From the NCBI RefSeq assembly GCF_025398155.2, contig NZ_CP104562.2:5208001-5272000 (forward strand): 64,000 nt of DNA, read 5' to 3'. The stretch's first letter is position 1. Every line of letters begins with the position of its first letter. The notes under the pieces are model-generated. The model had not been told where the DNA came from. It made no database searches and saw nothing but the letters and a program-made list of their open reading frames with translations. The translations under genes were made by a program, and so were the position numbers. Shown here one piece after another: positions 45,166 to 53,165 of the stretch. This DNA is from Roseateles amylovorans (GTDB lineage Bacteria > Pseudomonadota > Gammaproteobacteria > Burkholderiales > Burkholderiaceae_C).

Positions 45166-46457
45166 AACTCATGCTCGAACTCGTGCGCCGACACAAGCAG
45201 GCGCCCACCGGCGCCACGGCGGTCGGTATTCCCTCGGTCTGCTCGGCCCATCCGGTCGTGATCGCCGCGACGCTGCGCGAATGCGTCGCCCAGGGCCGCC
45301 CCGCGCTCATCGAGGCCACCTCCAACCAGGTCAATCAGGACGGCGGCTACACCGGCATGACACCGGCAGACTTCCGCCGCTTCGTGCTCGGCATTGCGGC
45401 TAACGAAGGCCTGTCACCGGACGCGCTGATCCTGGGCGGCGACCATCTCGGTCCCAATGCCTGGCGAAAGCAATCGGCGGAGGTCGCGATGGCCAAGGCC
45501 GAAGTGATGGTGGCGCAGTATGTGCAGGCGGGCTTCCGCAAGATCCATCTGGATTGCTCGATGTCTTGCGCGGACGACCCGGTGCCCCTGCCCGAGCCCG
45601 AGATCGCCGCACGCGCGGTGCGCCTGTGCCGTGCAGCCGAACGCGCCTGGGCCGAGATGCCGGACCGCGGCGAGCCGCCGGTCTATGTGATCGGCACCGA
45701 GGTACCCGTGCCGGGCGGCGCCCATGAAGATCTCGACGAACTCGCCGTCACCTCGCCCGAGGCCGCCAGCCACACACTGGCGCTGCACCGCGAGGGCTTT
45801 GCCCAAGCCGGACTGGACGATGCCTGGACCCGGGTGATCGCGATGGTGGTGCAGCCGGGGGTGGAATTCGATCATCACAAGGTCATCGACTACCGGCCCG
45901 AGAAGGCGCGCGCCTTGAGCGCGTTCATCGAATCGGAGCCGCGCCTGGTGTTCGAGGCCCACTCGACCGACTACCAGACGCCGGAGCGCCTCGCCCAATT
46001 GGCGCGAGACCATTTCGCCATCCTCAAGGTCGGCCCCGGCGTGACCTTCGCGCTGCGCGAAACGCTGTGGGCGCTGGCCGCCGTGGAGCGCGACTGGCTG
46101 GGCCAGCGCCGCAGCCATGGCGACGGCCTGGTGGAAACCGTGCTGGGCGTGATGCGCGCCGAGCCCGAGCACTGGCGTCCGTACTACCAGGATGCCCAGC
46201 GGCTGGACGTGGACCTGGCCTACAGCCTGAGCGACCGCATCCGCTATTACTGGGCCCATCCGACGGTCCAGCGTGCCTGCGCCACGCTGCTGAACCGACT
46301 GGAGAGCTCCCCGCCGCCACTGACCCTGCTGAGTCAGTACCTGCCGCGCCAGTACGACGCCATCCGCGACGGCCGACTGCGCAACCGCCCCGTCGAGCTG
46401 CTGCGCGACGGCACCGCCCAATCGCTGCGCCCCTATCTGGAGGCGTGCTCGGCCTGA
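45162..46457 (+). CDS. kbaZ: Tagatose-1,6-bisphosphate aldolase subunit GatZ/KbaZ family
   Basis: Protein of 431 residues closely fitting the GatZ/KbaZ/AgaZ family, with IPSVCSAHPVVIAATLRECV, IEATSNQVNQDGGYTGMTPA, LGGDHLGPNAWRKQ, IGTEVPVPGGA and FEAHSTDYQTP. These proteins act with KbaY/GatY/AgaY in tagatose bisphosphate breakdown, and some have been proposed to be tagatose-6-phosphate kinases. I chose the TTG at 45162 because AAGGAG lies 5 bases before it and the frame overlaps the EamA stop; an ATG at 45171 is the alternative. No KbaY is encoded in this window. Confidence 0.9.
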   Translation: MKLMLELVRRHKQAPTGATAVGIPSVCSAHPVVIAATLRECVAQGRPALIEATSNQVNQDGGYTGMTPADFRRFVLGIAANEGLSPDALILGGDHLGPNAWRKQSAEVAMAKAEVMVAQYVQAGFRKIHLDCSMSCADDPVPLPEPEIAARAVRLCRAAERAWAEMPDRGEPPVYVIGTEVPVPGGAHEDLDELAVTSPEAASHTLALHREGFAQAGLDDAWTRVIAMVVQPGVEFDHHKVIDYRPEKARALSAFIESEPRLVFEAHSTDYQTPERLAQLARDHFAILKVGPGVTFALRETLWALAAVERDWLGQRRSHGDGLVETVLGVMRAEPEHWRPYYQDAQRLDVDLAYSLSDRIRYYWAHPTVQRACATLLNRLESSPPPLTLLSQYLPRQYDAIRDGRLRNRPVELLRDGTAQSLRPYLEACSA

Positions 46458-46476
46458 GCGCGGCTGAGCGCGGGCC

Positions 46477-46518
46477 ATCGACATCGACATCGACATCGAC
46501 ATCGAAGTCGACATCAAC
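46477..46518. repeat. Short tandem repeat, 6-base unit
   Basis: Four perfect copies of ATCGAC (46477-46500) continued by degenerate copies to about 46518. It lies in the 198-base gap between the kbaZ-like gene and agaS, where copy-number changes would not affect coding. Confidence 0.8.
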
Positions 46519-46655
46519 ACCGCAACGCCCGACCTCGACCCTGCCCTGCACCCAGCACGACCCCACCCCCGACGCCACACTTTTCACGACGCCCGACCGA
46601 TCGCTCCCCTGCGCCTGCCCCAGCGCTCGGCCCCACCTTTCAGACGACCGACACG

Positions 46656-47849
46656 ATGACTTTGCTCCACCTCGACCCTTCCGACCTGGACCGTCGCGGC
46701 GCGCCCCACACCGCCCGCGAGATCGCCCAGCAGCCCGCCGTCTGGGCGGCGGTTCATGCCCTGGTGCAGCGGGATCGTCCGGCGCTGGACGCCTTCCTGG
46801 CGCCGCTGCTGGCCCTGCCGGACCTGCGCATCGTGCTCACCGGCGCGGGCAGCTCGGCCTTCATCGGGCAATGCCTGGCCCCGGCCCTGCTGCAGCAACT
46901 GGGTGCGCGCGCGGACGGCCGTGGCCTGCGGGTGGAAGCGGTGGCCACCACCGACATCGTCTCCAACCCCGCGCAATGCCTGCCCCCGGGCGTGCCGACG
47001 CTGCTGGTGTCCTTCGCCCGCTCGGGCAACAGTCCCGAGAGCCTGGCGGCGGTCGAACTGGCGGATCAGGTGGTGGGGAACTGCCATCACCTGGTCGTCA
47101 CCTGCGCACAGGAGGGCACGCTCAATCGCCGGCTGAGCGGACAGCCGCGTGCCCATGTCCTGCTGCTGCCGGACGAGACCCATGACCGCGCCTTTGCGAT
47201 GACCTCCAGCTTCACCGGCATGCTGCTGGCCGCCGCCTGGGCCTTCAACCTGCCCCTGCCGCCGGTGAGCGCGCTGGGCGCCGCCGCCGAGCAACTGCTG
47301 GCCACGCAGGGCGACCGGCTGACCACCCTCGCCGCCCAGCCCTTCGAGCGCGTGGTGGTGCTGGGCAGCAACGGCTTGCAAGGCCTGGCCCGCGAGGCCG
47401 CCCTGAAAATCCTGGAGCTGACCGATGGCCAGTTGGTCGCGCTGGCGGACTCGCCGCTGGGATTCCGCCATGGTCCGAAAACGGTGCTGAACGACCGCAC
47501 GCTGGTGCTGATCCTGCTGTCCAACGACCGCTACACCCGCCGCTATGACCTGGACCTGCTGCGAGAACTGCGTCGGGAGGGCCGCGCACGGGTGGTCGCC
47601 CTGGGCACCGCCTCCCCCGCAGGCGCCGATGAAGCGGCGGAGCTTGGCAACGACGACGTGACGCTCACGCTCCCCCCGTCGGCCTCCGACCTGGGCCTGG
47701 CGCCGGTCGCGCTGGTCTTCGGTCAGTGCCTGGCGCTGCTGGCCTCGCTGCGGCTCGGCATCACGCCGGACAATCCGAGCGCCTCCGGCACCGTCACCCG
47801 TGTGGTGAGCGGCGTCATCATCCATCCCCTCGACCCATCCCAGGCTTGA
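46656..47849 (+). CDS. agaS: AgaS family SIS-domain sugar isomerase/deaminase
   Basis: Cytoplasmic enzyme of 397 residues with two SIS domains. The first contains IVLTGAGSSAFIGQCLAPAL and SFARSGNSPESLAAVELAD; the second contains VVLGSNGLQGLAREAALKIL, then ELTDGQLVALADSPLGFRHG and PKTVLNDRTL. AgaS converts galactosamine-6-phosphate to tagatose-6-phosphate and ammonia, and is a key marker of the GalN/GalNAc pathway. Length and motifs are normal for the family. The two genes around it (kbaZ-like and kinase) fit the pathway. Confidence 0.92.
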   Translation: MTLLHLDPSDLDRRGAPHTAREIAQQPAVWAAVHALVQRDRPALDAFLAPLLALPDLRIVLTGAGSSAFIGQCLAPALLQQLGARADGRGLRVEAVATTDIVSNPAQCLPPGVPTLLVSFARSGNSPESLAAVELADQVVGNCHHLVVTCAQEGTLNRRLSGQPRAHVLLLPDETHDRAFAMTSSFTGMLLAAAWAFNLPLPPVSALGAAAEQLLATQGDRLTTLAAQPFERVVVLGSNGLQGLAREAALKILELTDGQLVALADSPLGFRHGPKTVLNDRTLVLILLSNDRYTRRYDLDLLRELRREGRARVVALGTASPAGADEAAELGNDDVTLTLPPSASDLGLAPVALVFGQCLALLASLRLGITPDNPSASGTVTRVVSGVIIHPLDPSQA

Positions 47850-47851
47850 GC

Positions 47852-48802
47852 ATGAGCGGCGTGTTCCTCGGCATTGACGGTGGTGGCACCAAGACCTCTT
47901 TCCTGCTGCTGGACGCATCAGGGCAGCGGCTGGCCCATCATCTCGCGCCCACCAGCTACTACCTGGAGATCGGCTTCGACGCCCTGCGCGCGCTGCTGCG
48001 CGATGGCGTCACCGCCACGCTGCGACAGGCGGGACTGCGCACCGATCAGGTGACCGCGACTTTCGCCGGCCTGCCCGCCCATGGCGAAGACAGCCGGCTG
48101 CTGCCCGCATTCGACGCACTGCTGGCGGACCTGCTGCCCCGCAGCCGCATCGGCAACGACATGATCTGCAGTTGGGCGGGATCGCTGGCCGGCGCCGACG
48201 GCATCAGCCTGGTGGCCGGCACCGGATCCATTGCCTATGGGGAATGGGCCGGACGCGGCGCGCGCTGCGGCGGCTGGGGCGAAGTCTTCGGCGACGAAGG
48301 TTCGGCCTATTGGCTGGCGCGCGAAGGGCTGGCCCTGTTCTCGCGCATGGCTGACGGACGTGCAGCACCGGGACCGCTGCTGGCGCTGGTGCGCAGCCAC
48401 TTCCAGCTCGAGCACGACCTGGACCTCTGCGCCCATGTGAATGGCGAGGCCGCACGCAGCCGACTGGCTCAACTGGCACGCCTGGTGACGGCCGCCGCCG
48501 CCGAGGGCGACGATCAGGCCAACGCCCTGATCATCCGCGCGGCCGATGAACTGGCCGCACTCGCGGCCGGCGTGGCGTCGCAGCTGACGATTCCGGCGCA
48601 AGCCACGGTGCCTGTCTCCTACAGTGGCGGTCTGTTCGAAACCGGAGAGCGCCTGACGAGCCCGCTGCGGGCCGCCCTCGCCCGCCGGCTGCCCGCCGCC
48701 GAACTCCAGACGCCGCGTTTCGGCCCGGAACTGGGGGCGGCGATGGCGGCGGCGCGGTGGTCCGGTCACGCGATCGATCTGTCGTCACTCGAAAGCGATT
48801 GA
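47852..48802 (+). CDS. BadF/BcrA-type sugar kinase (N-acetylglucosamine/galactosamine kinase-like)
   Basis: ASKHA-fold kinase of 316 residues. The phosphate-1 motif FLGIDGGGTKTSFLLLD is at residues 5-21, and the phosphate-2 motif VAGTGSIAYGEWAGRGARCG is followed by GWGEVFGDEGSAYWLARE. Members phosphorylate amino sugars such as GlcNAc. In this operon it would phosphorylate galactosamine or GalNAc before AgaS; sugar specificity is inferred. I chose the ATG at 47852 because the family N-terminus begins there; it starts 2 bases after the agaS stop, so translation is coupled. Confidence 0.88.
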   Translation: MSGVFLGIDGGGTKTSFLLLDASGQRLAHHLAPTSYYLEIGFDALRALLRDGVTATLRQAGLRTDQVTATFAGLPAHGEDSRLLPAFDALLADLLPRSRIGNDMICSWAGSLAGADGISLVAGTGSIAYGEWAGRGARCGGWGEVFGDEGSAYWLAREGLALFSRMADGRAAPGPLLALVRSHFQLEHDLDLCAHVNGEAARSRLAQLARLVTAAAAEGDDQANALIIRAADELAALAAGVASQLTIPAQATVPVSYSGGLFETGERLTSPLRAALARRLPAAELQTPRFGPELGAAMAAARWSGHAIDLSSLESD

Positions 48803-48945
48803 TCCGGCAGGCGCCCGGTCGTGCGTGGGGCGCTGTCGACTCGATATGATTCGAAAGTTCCATTCGCCGATGGCGCCTGGGACGATTGACGCACCCGACG
48901 CCGGCCTCCCCTCTGCTGACCTGACGATCTGACGATCTGCCCACC

Positions 48946-49761
48946 ATGAGCGCCACGACTGCCACCAGCCCTTCCGCCGACAAGCACGAGGCCTCGCTCC
49001 TGATCGACGAGCGCCGACGGCTGATCCGCGAGCAGGTCCAGACGCAGGGCCGCGTCACCGTGGATGAGCTGGCGGAACGCTTCGGCATTTCCGTGGTGAC
49101 CATCCGCAGCGACCTCAATGCGCTGGCCTCCAGCGGCGCGCTGCTGCGCACCCACGGCGGCGCGCTGGCCCATCGCGACACCGAAGAAGTGCCGATCAGC
49201 GTGAAGCAGAAGCTGCATCACGAGCAGAAGGTGCGGATTGCCACCGAGGCCGCCCGGCTGATCCGCGATGGCGAGACCATCCTGCTGGACTCTGGCAGCA
49301 CCACCGAAGAAATCGCCAAGCAGATCCGCGGCCTGCGGCTGCAGTCACTCAATGTGATCACCAATGCGCTGAACATCGCGGTGCTGCTCGCCACGGTGCC
49401 CAATGTGCATGTGATCATGCCCGGCGGTCTGCTGCGGACCAACTCGTATTCGCTCTCCGGTCCGCAAGCCGTGACGGCGCTGCAGAGCCTGTATGCCGAC
49501 CGCCTCTTCCTGGGGGTCGACAGCCTGGATCCGGAGATCGGCCTGATGACGCCGCATCTGCTGGAAGCGCAATTGAATGCGCAGATGATGAAGATCGCGC
49601 GTCAGGTGATCGCGGTGGCCGATGCCTCCAAGCTGCTCAAGCGCAACCTGTCGGTGATTGCGCCGGTGGAGCAACTGGACCTGCTGATCACCGACAGCGA
49701 GGCCGATCCCGCGATCGTGGCCGAGCTGCGCCGCCGCGGCGTGGACGTCGTGCTGGCCTGA
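48946..49761 (+). CDS. agaR: DeoR family transcriptional repressor, AgaR-like
   Basis: Regulator of 271 residues. The DeoR-type winged helix-turn-helix (RLIREQVQTQGRVTVDELAE, then RFGISVVTIRSDLNALASSG; about residues 25-65) is followed by a sugar-phosphate-binding domain with ILLDSGSTTEEIAKQIRGL and VITNALNIAVLLA. Such proteins bind sugar phosphates and lift repression. It is the last gene of the galactosamine operon, and CGAAAG hexamers like those of the operator region precede it (48790, 48852), suggesting autoregulation. Named agaR by position and family; the inducer is inferred to be a galactosamine or tagatose phosphate. Confidence 0.88.
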   Translation: MSATTATSPSADKHEASLLIDERRRLIREQVQTQGRVTVDELAERFGISVVTIRSDLNALASSGALLRTHGGALAHRDTEEVPISVKQKLHHEQKVRIATEAARLIRDGETILLDSGSTTEEIAKQIRGLRLQSLNVITNALNIAVLLATVPNVHVIMPGGLLRTNSYSLSGPQAVTALQSLYADRLFLGVDSLDPEIGLMTPHLLEAQLNAQMMKIARQVIAVADASKLLKRNLSVIAPVEQLDLLITDSEADPAIVAELRRRGVDVVLA

Positions 49762-49839
49762 CCCCGGCAGCCCGAAGCGCACCGACGGGCGACGAACGTC
49801 GGCCAGCCTCGGCCGTCAGTGCACCGGGCGCTCTGCCAA

Positions 49840-50790
49840 TCAGCGCTTGAACGCGGCGCAGGGGTCCTCACGTGGTGGCGCGACGGCGCGTTCGACCCGG
49901 TCATAGCCGCCCGCCGCTTCCGGTCCGCCGGCCTCCAGGTAGCCAACGGCATCGATGTCCGTGGCGGGCACCCCGGCGGCCTGCAGATAGACCGGCACCG
50001 CGACATCGCGGCGCACATGGCCGTTGCCCGCGATCAGCACCACCCGCTTCGCGCCTTGGGCCTGGGCCGTGAGCATCGCCTGCGCCATCGCGGCGTCCCG
50101 CGCCCGCTGGGCCTGCACCATGCCTGGCAGCATGGCTTCGGGCATTACACCGCAGTGGCCCTCCTGAATGTCCTTTCGCAGCACCTGCTGCTGGGCCTCG
50201 GTCCAGGGCGTGCGGGCACGCAGCGCCAGCAGGTCGGCCGGCCAGGCGCCATCGCCCTCGCGCACGATGCGCCGCACCTGATCACGATCGAGGTTGCCGC
50301 CACGCAGTTCGGCGCCGGACTGGATCACGGCCTCGAACAAAGGCTGATGCAGCGGCCATCCCCAGGCCTTGCGATCGAACTGGGCCGCCTGCAGCGCGGC
50401 CTCGAGGTCATTCGGTTGCGCACGCCGCACTTGCGCGACCGCTGCATCCTGCGCTCGACCGATCTGCTCGAAGACCACCACGGTCCGCGGCTCTTGCGCC
50501 ACCCACTGACGCAGTTGCGCCGCGCGGGCACGGTGATGATCAGGGTTGTCGTGAAGCTCGCCGAGCAGGACGAAGGTCGCGGATGAGCGAGAAGCAGCCG
50601 ATGAAGGCGATGAAGGCGATGGTGAAGCCGGTGTCGATGGCTTGGCGGAATCGGTGGACGCTGCAGCAGGCACGGCCAGCGTCGGCGACGCCGCGGACAT
50701 CGGCGATGCACAGCCAGACAGCCACAACGCCCACGCGCAGGCGAAGGCGAAGACCGGCAACAACGGGAAGCGGAGCGGAGCAAGGTTCAT
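49840..50790 (-). CDS. ChaN family lipoprotein
   Basis: Lipoprotein of 316 residues with a signal sequence ending in the lipobox LSGC (Cys27). An Ala/Pro/Ser-rich linker follows (about 30-70). The ChaN core is next, with VLLGELHDNPDHHRARAAQ (about 74-92) and, near the end, RVVLIAGNGHVRRDVAVPVY. Characterised ChaN proteins bind heme and are iron-regulated. Alone between the agaR gene and the sppA group; no heme partner next to it. Last base 50790 is the start of the ATG. Confidence 0.85.
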   Translation of the reverse strand: MNLAPLRFPLLPVFAFACAWALWLSGCASPMSAASPTLAVPAAASTDSAKPSTPASPSPSSPSSAASRSSATFVLLGELHDNPDHHRARAAQLRQWVAQEPRTVVVFEQIGRAQDAAVAQVRRAQPNDLEAALQAAQFDRKAWGWPLHQPLFEAVIQSGAELRGGNLDRDQVRRIVREGDGAWPADLLALRARTPWTEAQQQVLRKDIQEGHCGVMPEAMLPGMVQAQRARDAAMAQAMLTAQAQGAKRVVLIAGNGHVRRDVAVPVYLQAAGVPATDIDAVGYLEAGGPEAAGGYDRVERAVAPPREDPCAAFKR

Positions 50791-50885
50791 GAGGACGATC
50801 CTGGATTCGGGTGATCAACGGGAACAGGCCTGGCGAACGATGGCTGGGTCGGTGGCGGATTGTCGCTGCGGCGCACACGCCCACG

Positions 50886-50915
50886 AAAAAGGGCCCTGCC
50901 ATCACGGCAGGGCCC
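50886..50915 (-). terminator. Rho-independent terminator after sppA
   Basis: On the - strand, a 10-bp stem (GGGCCCTGCC paired with GGCAGGGCCC, 5-base loop) is followed by a run of T (complement of AAAAA at 50886-50890). It lies 31 bases after the sppA stop, so it ends the rluC-side transcript. Confidence 0.9.
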
Positions 50916-50946
50916 CAGATCGTTGGCGTCGGGTGACGCCGCCGGC

Positions 50947-51975
50947 TCAGCGGAGGTGGCCGATCTCGCGCATCGCCTTGATCGCCCCGGCGCCCATGGC
51001 GGCGCCGAAGCGCTTGGCCAGACGTTCCGCCACGTTGTCGCGCGGGGTGTAGTCGACCACCTCTTCGGCCTTGATCACCTCGCGGGCGACAAAGTCCAGG
51101 TTGCCGGTGCCGTCGGCCAGACCCATCTCCACCGCCTGCTCGCCATTCCAGAACAATCCGGAGAACATCTCCGGCGATTCCTTCAGGCGCTTGCCGCGGC
51201 CCTCGCGCACCACGGCGATGAACTGCTGATGGATCTGATCCAGCATCGCCTGCGCATAGGCCTGCTGCTTGGGCGTCACCGGCGAGAAGGGATCGAGCAT
51301 GCCCTTGTTCTCACCGGCGGTCATCAGGCGGCGCTCGACGCCGACCTTCTTCATCAGCTCGGTGAAGCCGAAGCCGTCCATCAGCACACCGATGCTGCCG
51401 ACGATCGAGGCCTTGTCGACATAGATCTCATCGGCACCGGCGGCGATGTAGTAGGCCCCGGAGGCGCAGATCTCCTCCACCACCACATAGACCTTCTTGC
51501 CGTGCAGCGCCTTGAGCCGCTTGAGCTCGTCATTGACGATGCCCGCCTGCACCGGGCTGCCGCCGGGGGAGTTGACGCGCAGCACCACCGCGGCGCTGTT
51601 CGGGTCCTCGAACGCCGCCTTGAGGGCGGAGACGATGAGCTCGGCACTGGCCTCGGTGTCGGCCGCGATTTCGCCGCGCACTTCCACCAAGGCGGTATGA
51701 GGGCCGGTGGTGGTGGCGGTGTGATGACGCTGCGAGACCAGGCCCCAGACCAGCAGCACGAACAGGCCCACCCAGATCAGGCGGAAGAAGGTCCGCCAGC
51801 GACGCTCGCTGCGGCGGTCGCGCAGATAGTCATGGGCGAACTGCTCGATCACCGCGTCGTACGGGCGCGCAGGCGCAGCGGCGGGCGGCGGGGCCGACGC
51901 GGCATCAAACATGTCTTCCGGGCGGCGTGTGGCGTCGGGAATCGGTGGCGGGAACGGGTGTTGGTCTTGGGTCAT
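50947..51975 (-). CDS. sppA: Signal peptide peptidase SppA (S49 family)
   Basis: Inner-membrane serine protease of 342 residues that degrades cleaved signal peptides. A Pro/Ala-rich N-terminal tail is followed by one membrane anchor (about residues 63-81) and the S49 domain. Catalytic Ser is Ser172 in CASGAYY, and Lys224 in AGENKGMLDPF is in the position of the Lys of the Ser-Lys dyad. PGGSPVQAG is also conserved. A strong terminator follows the gene. Order with Rieske protein, HAD phosphatase and rluC is common in Burkholderiales. Confidence 0.93.
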   Translation of the reverse strand: MTQDQHPFPPPIPDATRRPEDMFDAASAPPPAAAPARPYDAVIEQFAHDYLRDRRSERRWRTFFRLIWVGLFVLLVWGLVSQRHHTATTTGPHTALVEVRGEIAADTEASAELIVSALKAAFEDPNSAAVVLRVNSPGGSPVQAGIVNDELKRLKALHGKKVYVVVEEICASGAYYIAAGADEIYVDKASIVGSIGVLMDGFGFTELMKKVGVERRLMTAGENKGMLDPFSPVTPKQQAYAQAMLDQIHQQFIAVVREGRGKRLKESPEMFSGLFWNGEQAVEMGLADGTGNLDFVAREVIKAEEVVDYTPRDNVAERLAKRFGAAMGAGAIKAMREIGHLR

Positions 51976-52380
51976 TCAGTCCTCGAAGGCGGGACGGGTG
52001 TCGCGGGAAGGATACCAATACACCTGTCCGTCACGCTCACGAACGTCCAGCTTGGTCAGGCCGAATCGCCCGCACATGCCGGTCACGCAGCGGCCATCCA
52101 GCGGGTGGTAGACCGCGCCGTGGATGGAACAGATGATGTAGCGCTTGTCGCCGTCCAGGAACTCGCCCTCCTGCCAGTCCATCTCGGTCGGCACATGGGT
52201 GCAGCGGTTGAGGTAGCCCACCACCTGGCCGTCGAACCGCAGCGCGAAGGCGCTGGCGGGCTGGCGGAAATGCAGCACATCGAAGGTGTGCGCGCGGCCG
52301 CGCTCGATCAGCGCGTCCGAGGCGCAGAGCGGCTGCGCCGGCGTGTCGGGGAGGTGGGGGGTGTCTCGATCGGTGCTCAT
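51976..52380 (-). CDS. Rieske [2Fe-2S] protein
   Basis: Small Fe-S protein of 134 residues. The two Rieske motifs bind the cluster: Cys60-Thr-His62 in NRCTHVPTEMD and Cys84-Ser-Ile-His87 in IICSIHGAVYHP. This matches free-standing Rieske proteins that serve as electron carriers. The stop lies one base from the sppA start, and the two are probably cotranscribed. Partner oxygenase or reductase is not identified. Confidence 0.9.
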   Translation of the reverse strand: MSTDRDTPHLPDTPAQPLCASDALIERGRAHTFDVLHFRQPASAFALRFDGQVVGYLNRCTHVPTEMDWQEGEFLDGDKRYIICSIHGAVYHPLDGRCVTGMCGRFGLTKLDVRERDGQVYWYPSRDTRPAFED

Positions 52381-52398
52381 GAGGAGGGGTTCACCGGC

Positions 52399-53055
52399 TC
52401 AGGCGTGGTCGAGCAGCCAGGTCTGCAGCGTCGCCACGTCATGGGCGACCAGCAGCGGTTCAAACGCGAGCAGCGGACCGTGTTCATGGGCGCCGTAGGT
52501 GACGGCGATGGCGGGGCAGCCCGCATTGCGGGCCAACTGCAGGTCGTGTGTGGTGTCGCCGATCATCAAGGTGCGGGACGGCTCGGCACCGAACTCGCGC
52601 ATCAGCTCCAGCAGCATCTGCGGATTGGGCTTGCCGGCGGTTTCATCGGCGGTGCGAGTGCCGTCGAACAGCGTGGTCATGTCCACGGCGGCCAGAGCCT
52701 CGTCCAGGCCCCGGCGGCTCTTGCCGGTGGCCACCGCCAGCCAGTGATGGCGCGCCTTCAGCGACAGCAGCATCGCAGGCACGCCCTCGAACAGGGTGAC
52801 CTCATGCGCGGAGGCGAAGTAGTGGTGGCGATACCGCTGGCCCAGCTCCGGATACCGTTCCTGCGGCAAACCGGGCATGGCATACGCCAGCGCTTCGATC
52901 AGTCCCATGCCGATCACATAGCTGGCGCGCTCGCGGCTGGGCGCTTCCAGGCCCAGGTCCACGGCGGCGGCCTGCATGCTGTTGACGATCAGCGCAGTGG
53001 AGTCGAACAGGGTGCCATCCCAGTCGAACACGATCAGGTCGAAACGTTGCGGCAT
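52399..53055 (-). CDS. HAD-family hydrolase, phosphoglycolate-phosphatase-like
   Basis: Haloacid-dehalogenase-type phosphatase of 218 residues. Motif I is FDWDGTLFDS with Asp11/Asp13, motif II LAVATGKSRRGL, and motif IV MIGDTTHDLQLARNAGC. The closest character is Gph-type 2-phosphoglycolate phosphatases, though the substrate may differ. I chose the ATG at 53055 since it starts the fold directly. It lies between the Rieske protein and rluC on the same strand. Confidence 0.9.
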   Translation of the reverse strand: MPQRFDLIVFDWDGTLFDSTALIVNSMQAAAVDLGLEAPSRERASYVIGMGLIEALAYAMPGLPQERYPELGQRYRHHYFASAHEVTLFEGVPAMLLSLKARHHWLAVATGKSRRGLDEALAAVDMTTLFDGTRTADETAGKPNPQMLLELMREFGAEPSRTLMIGDTTHDLQLARNAGCPAIAVTYGAHEHGPLLAFEPLLVAHDVATLQTWLLDHA

Positions 53056-53165
53056 AGGTGGGTGGGCGGTGGGAGCGGCCCGCAAAGGCCGCAGAAAGCG
53101 AGGGGCACGGAACGATCAGCGATCAGCGGCACACTGCCGTTCCGCGGCGGGAGGCGAGGCGGATG

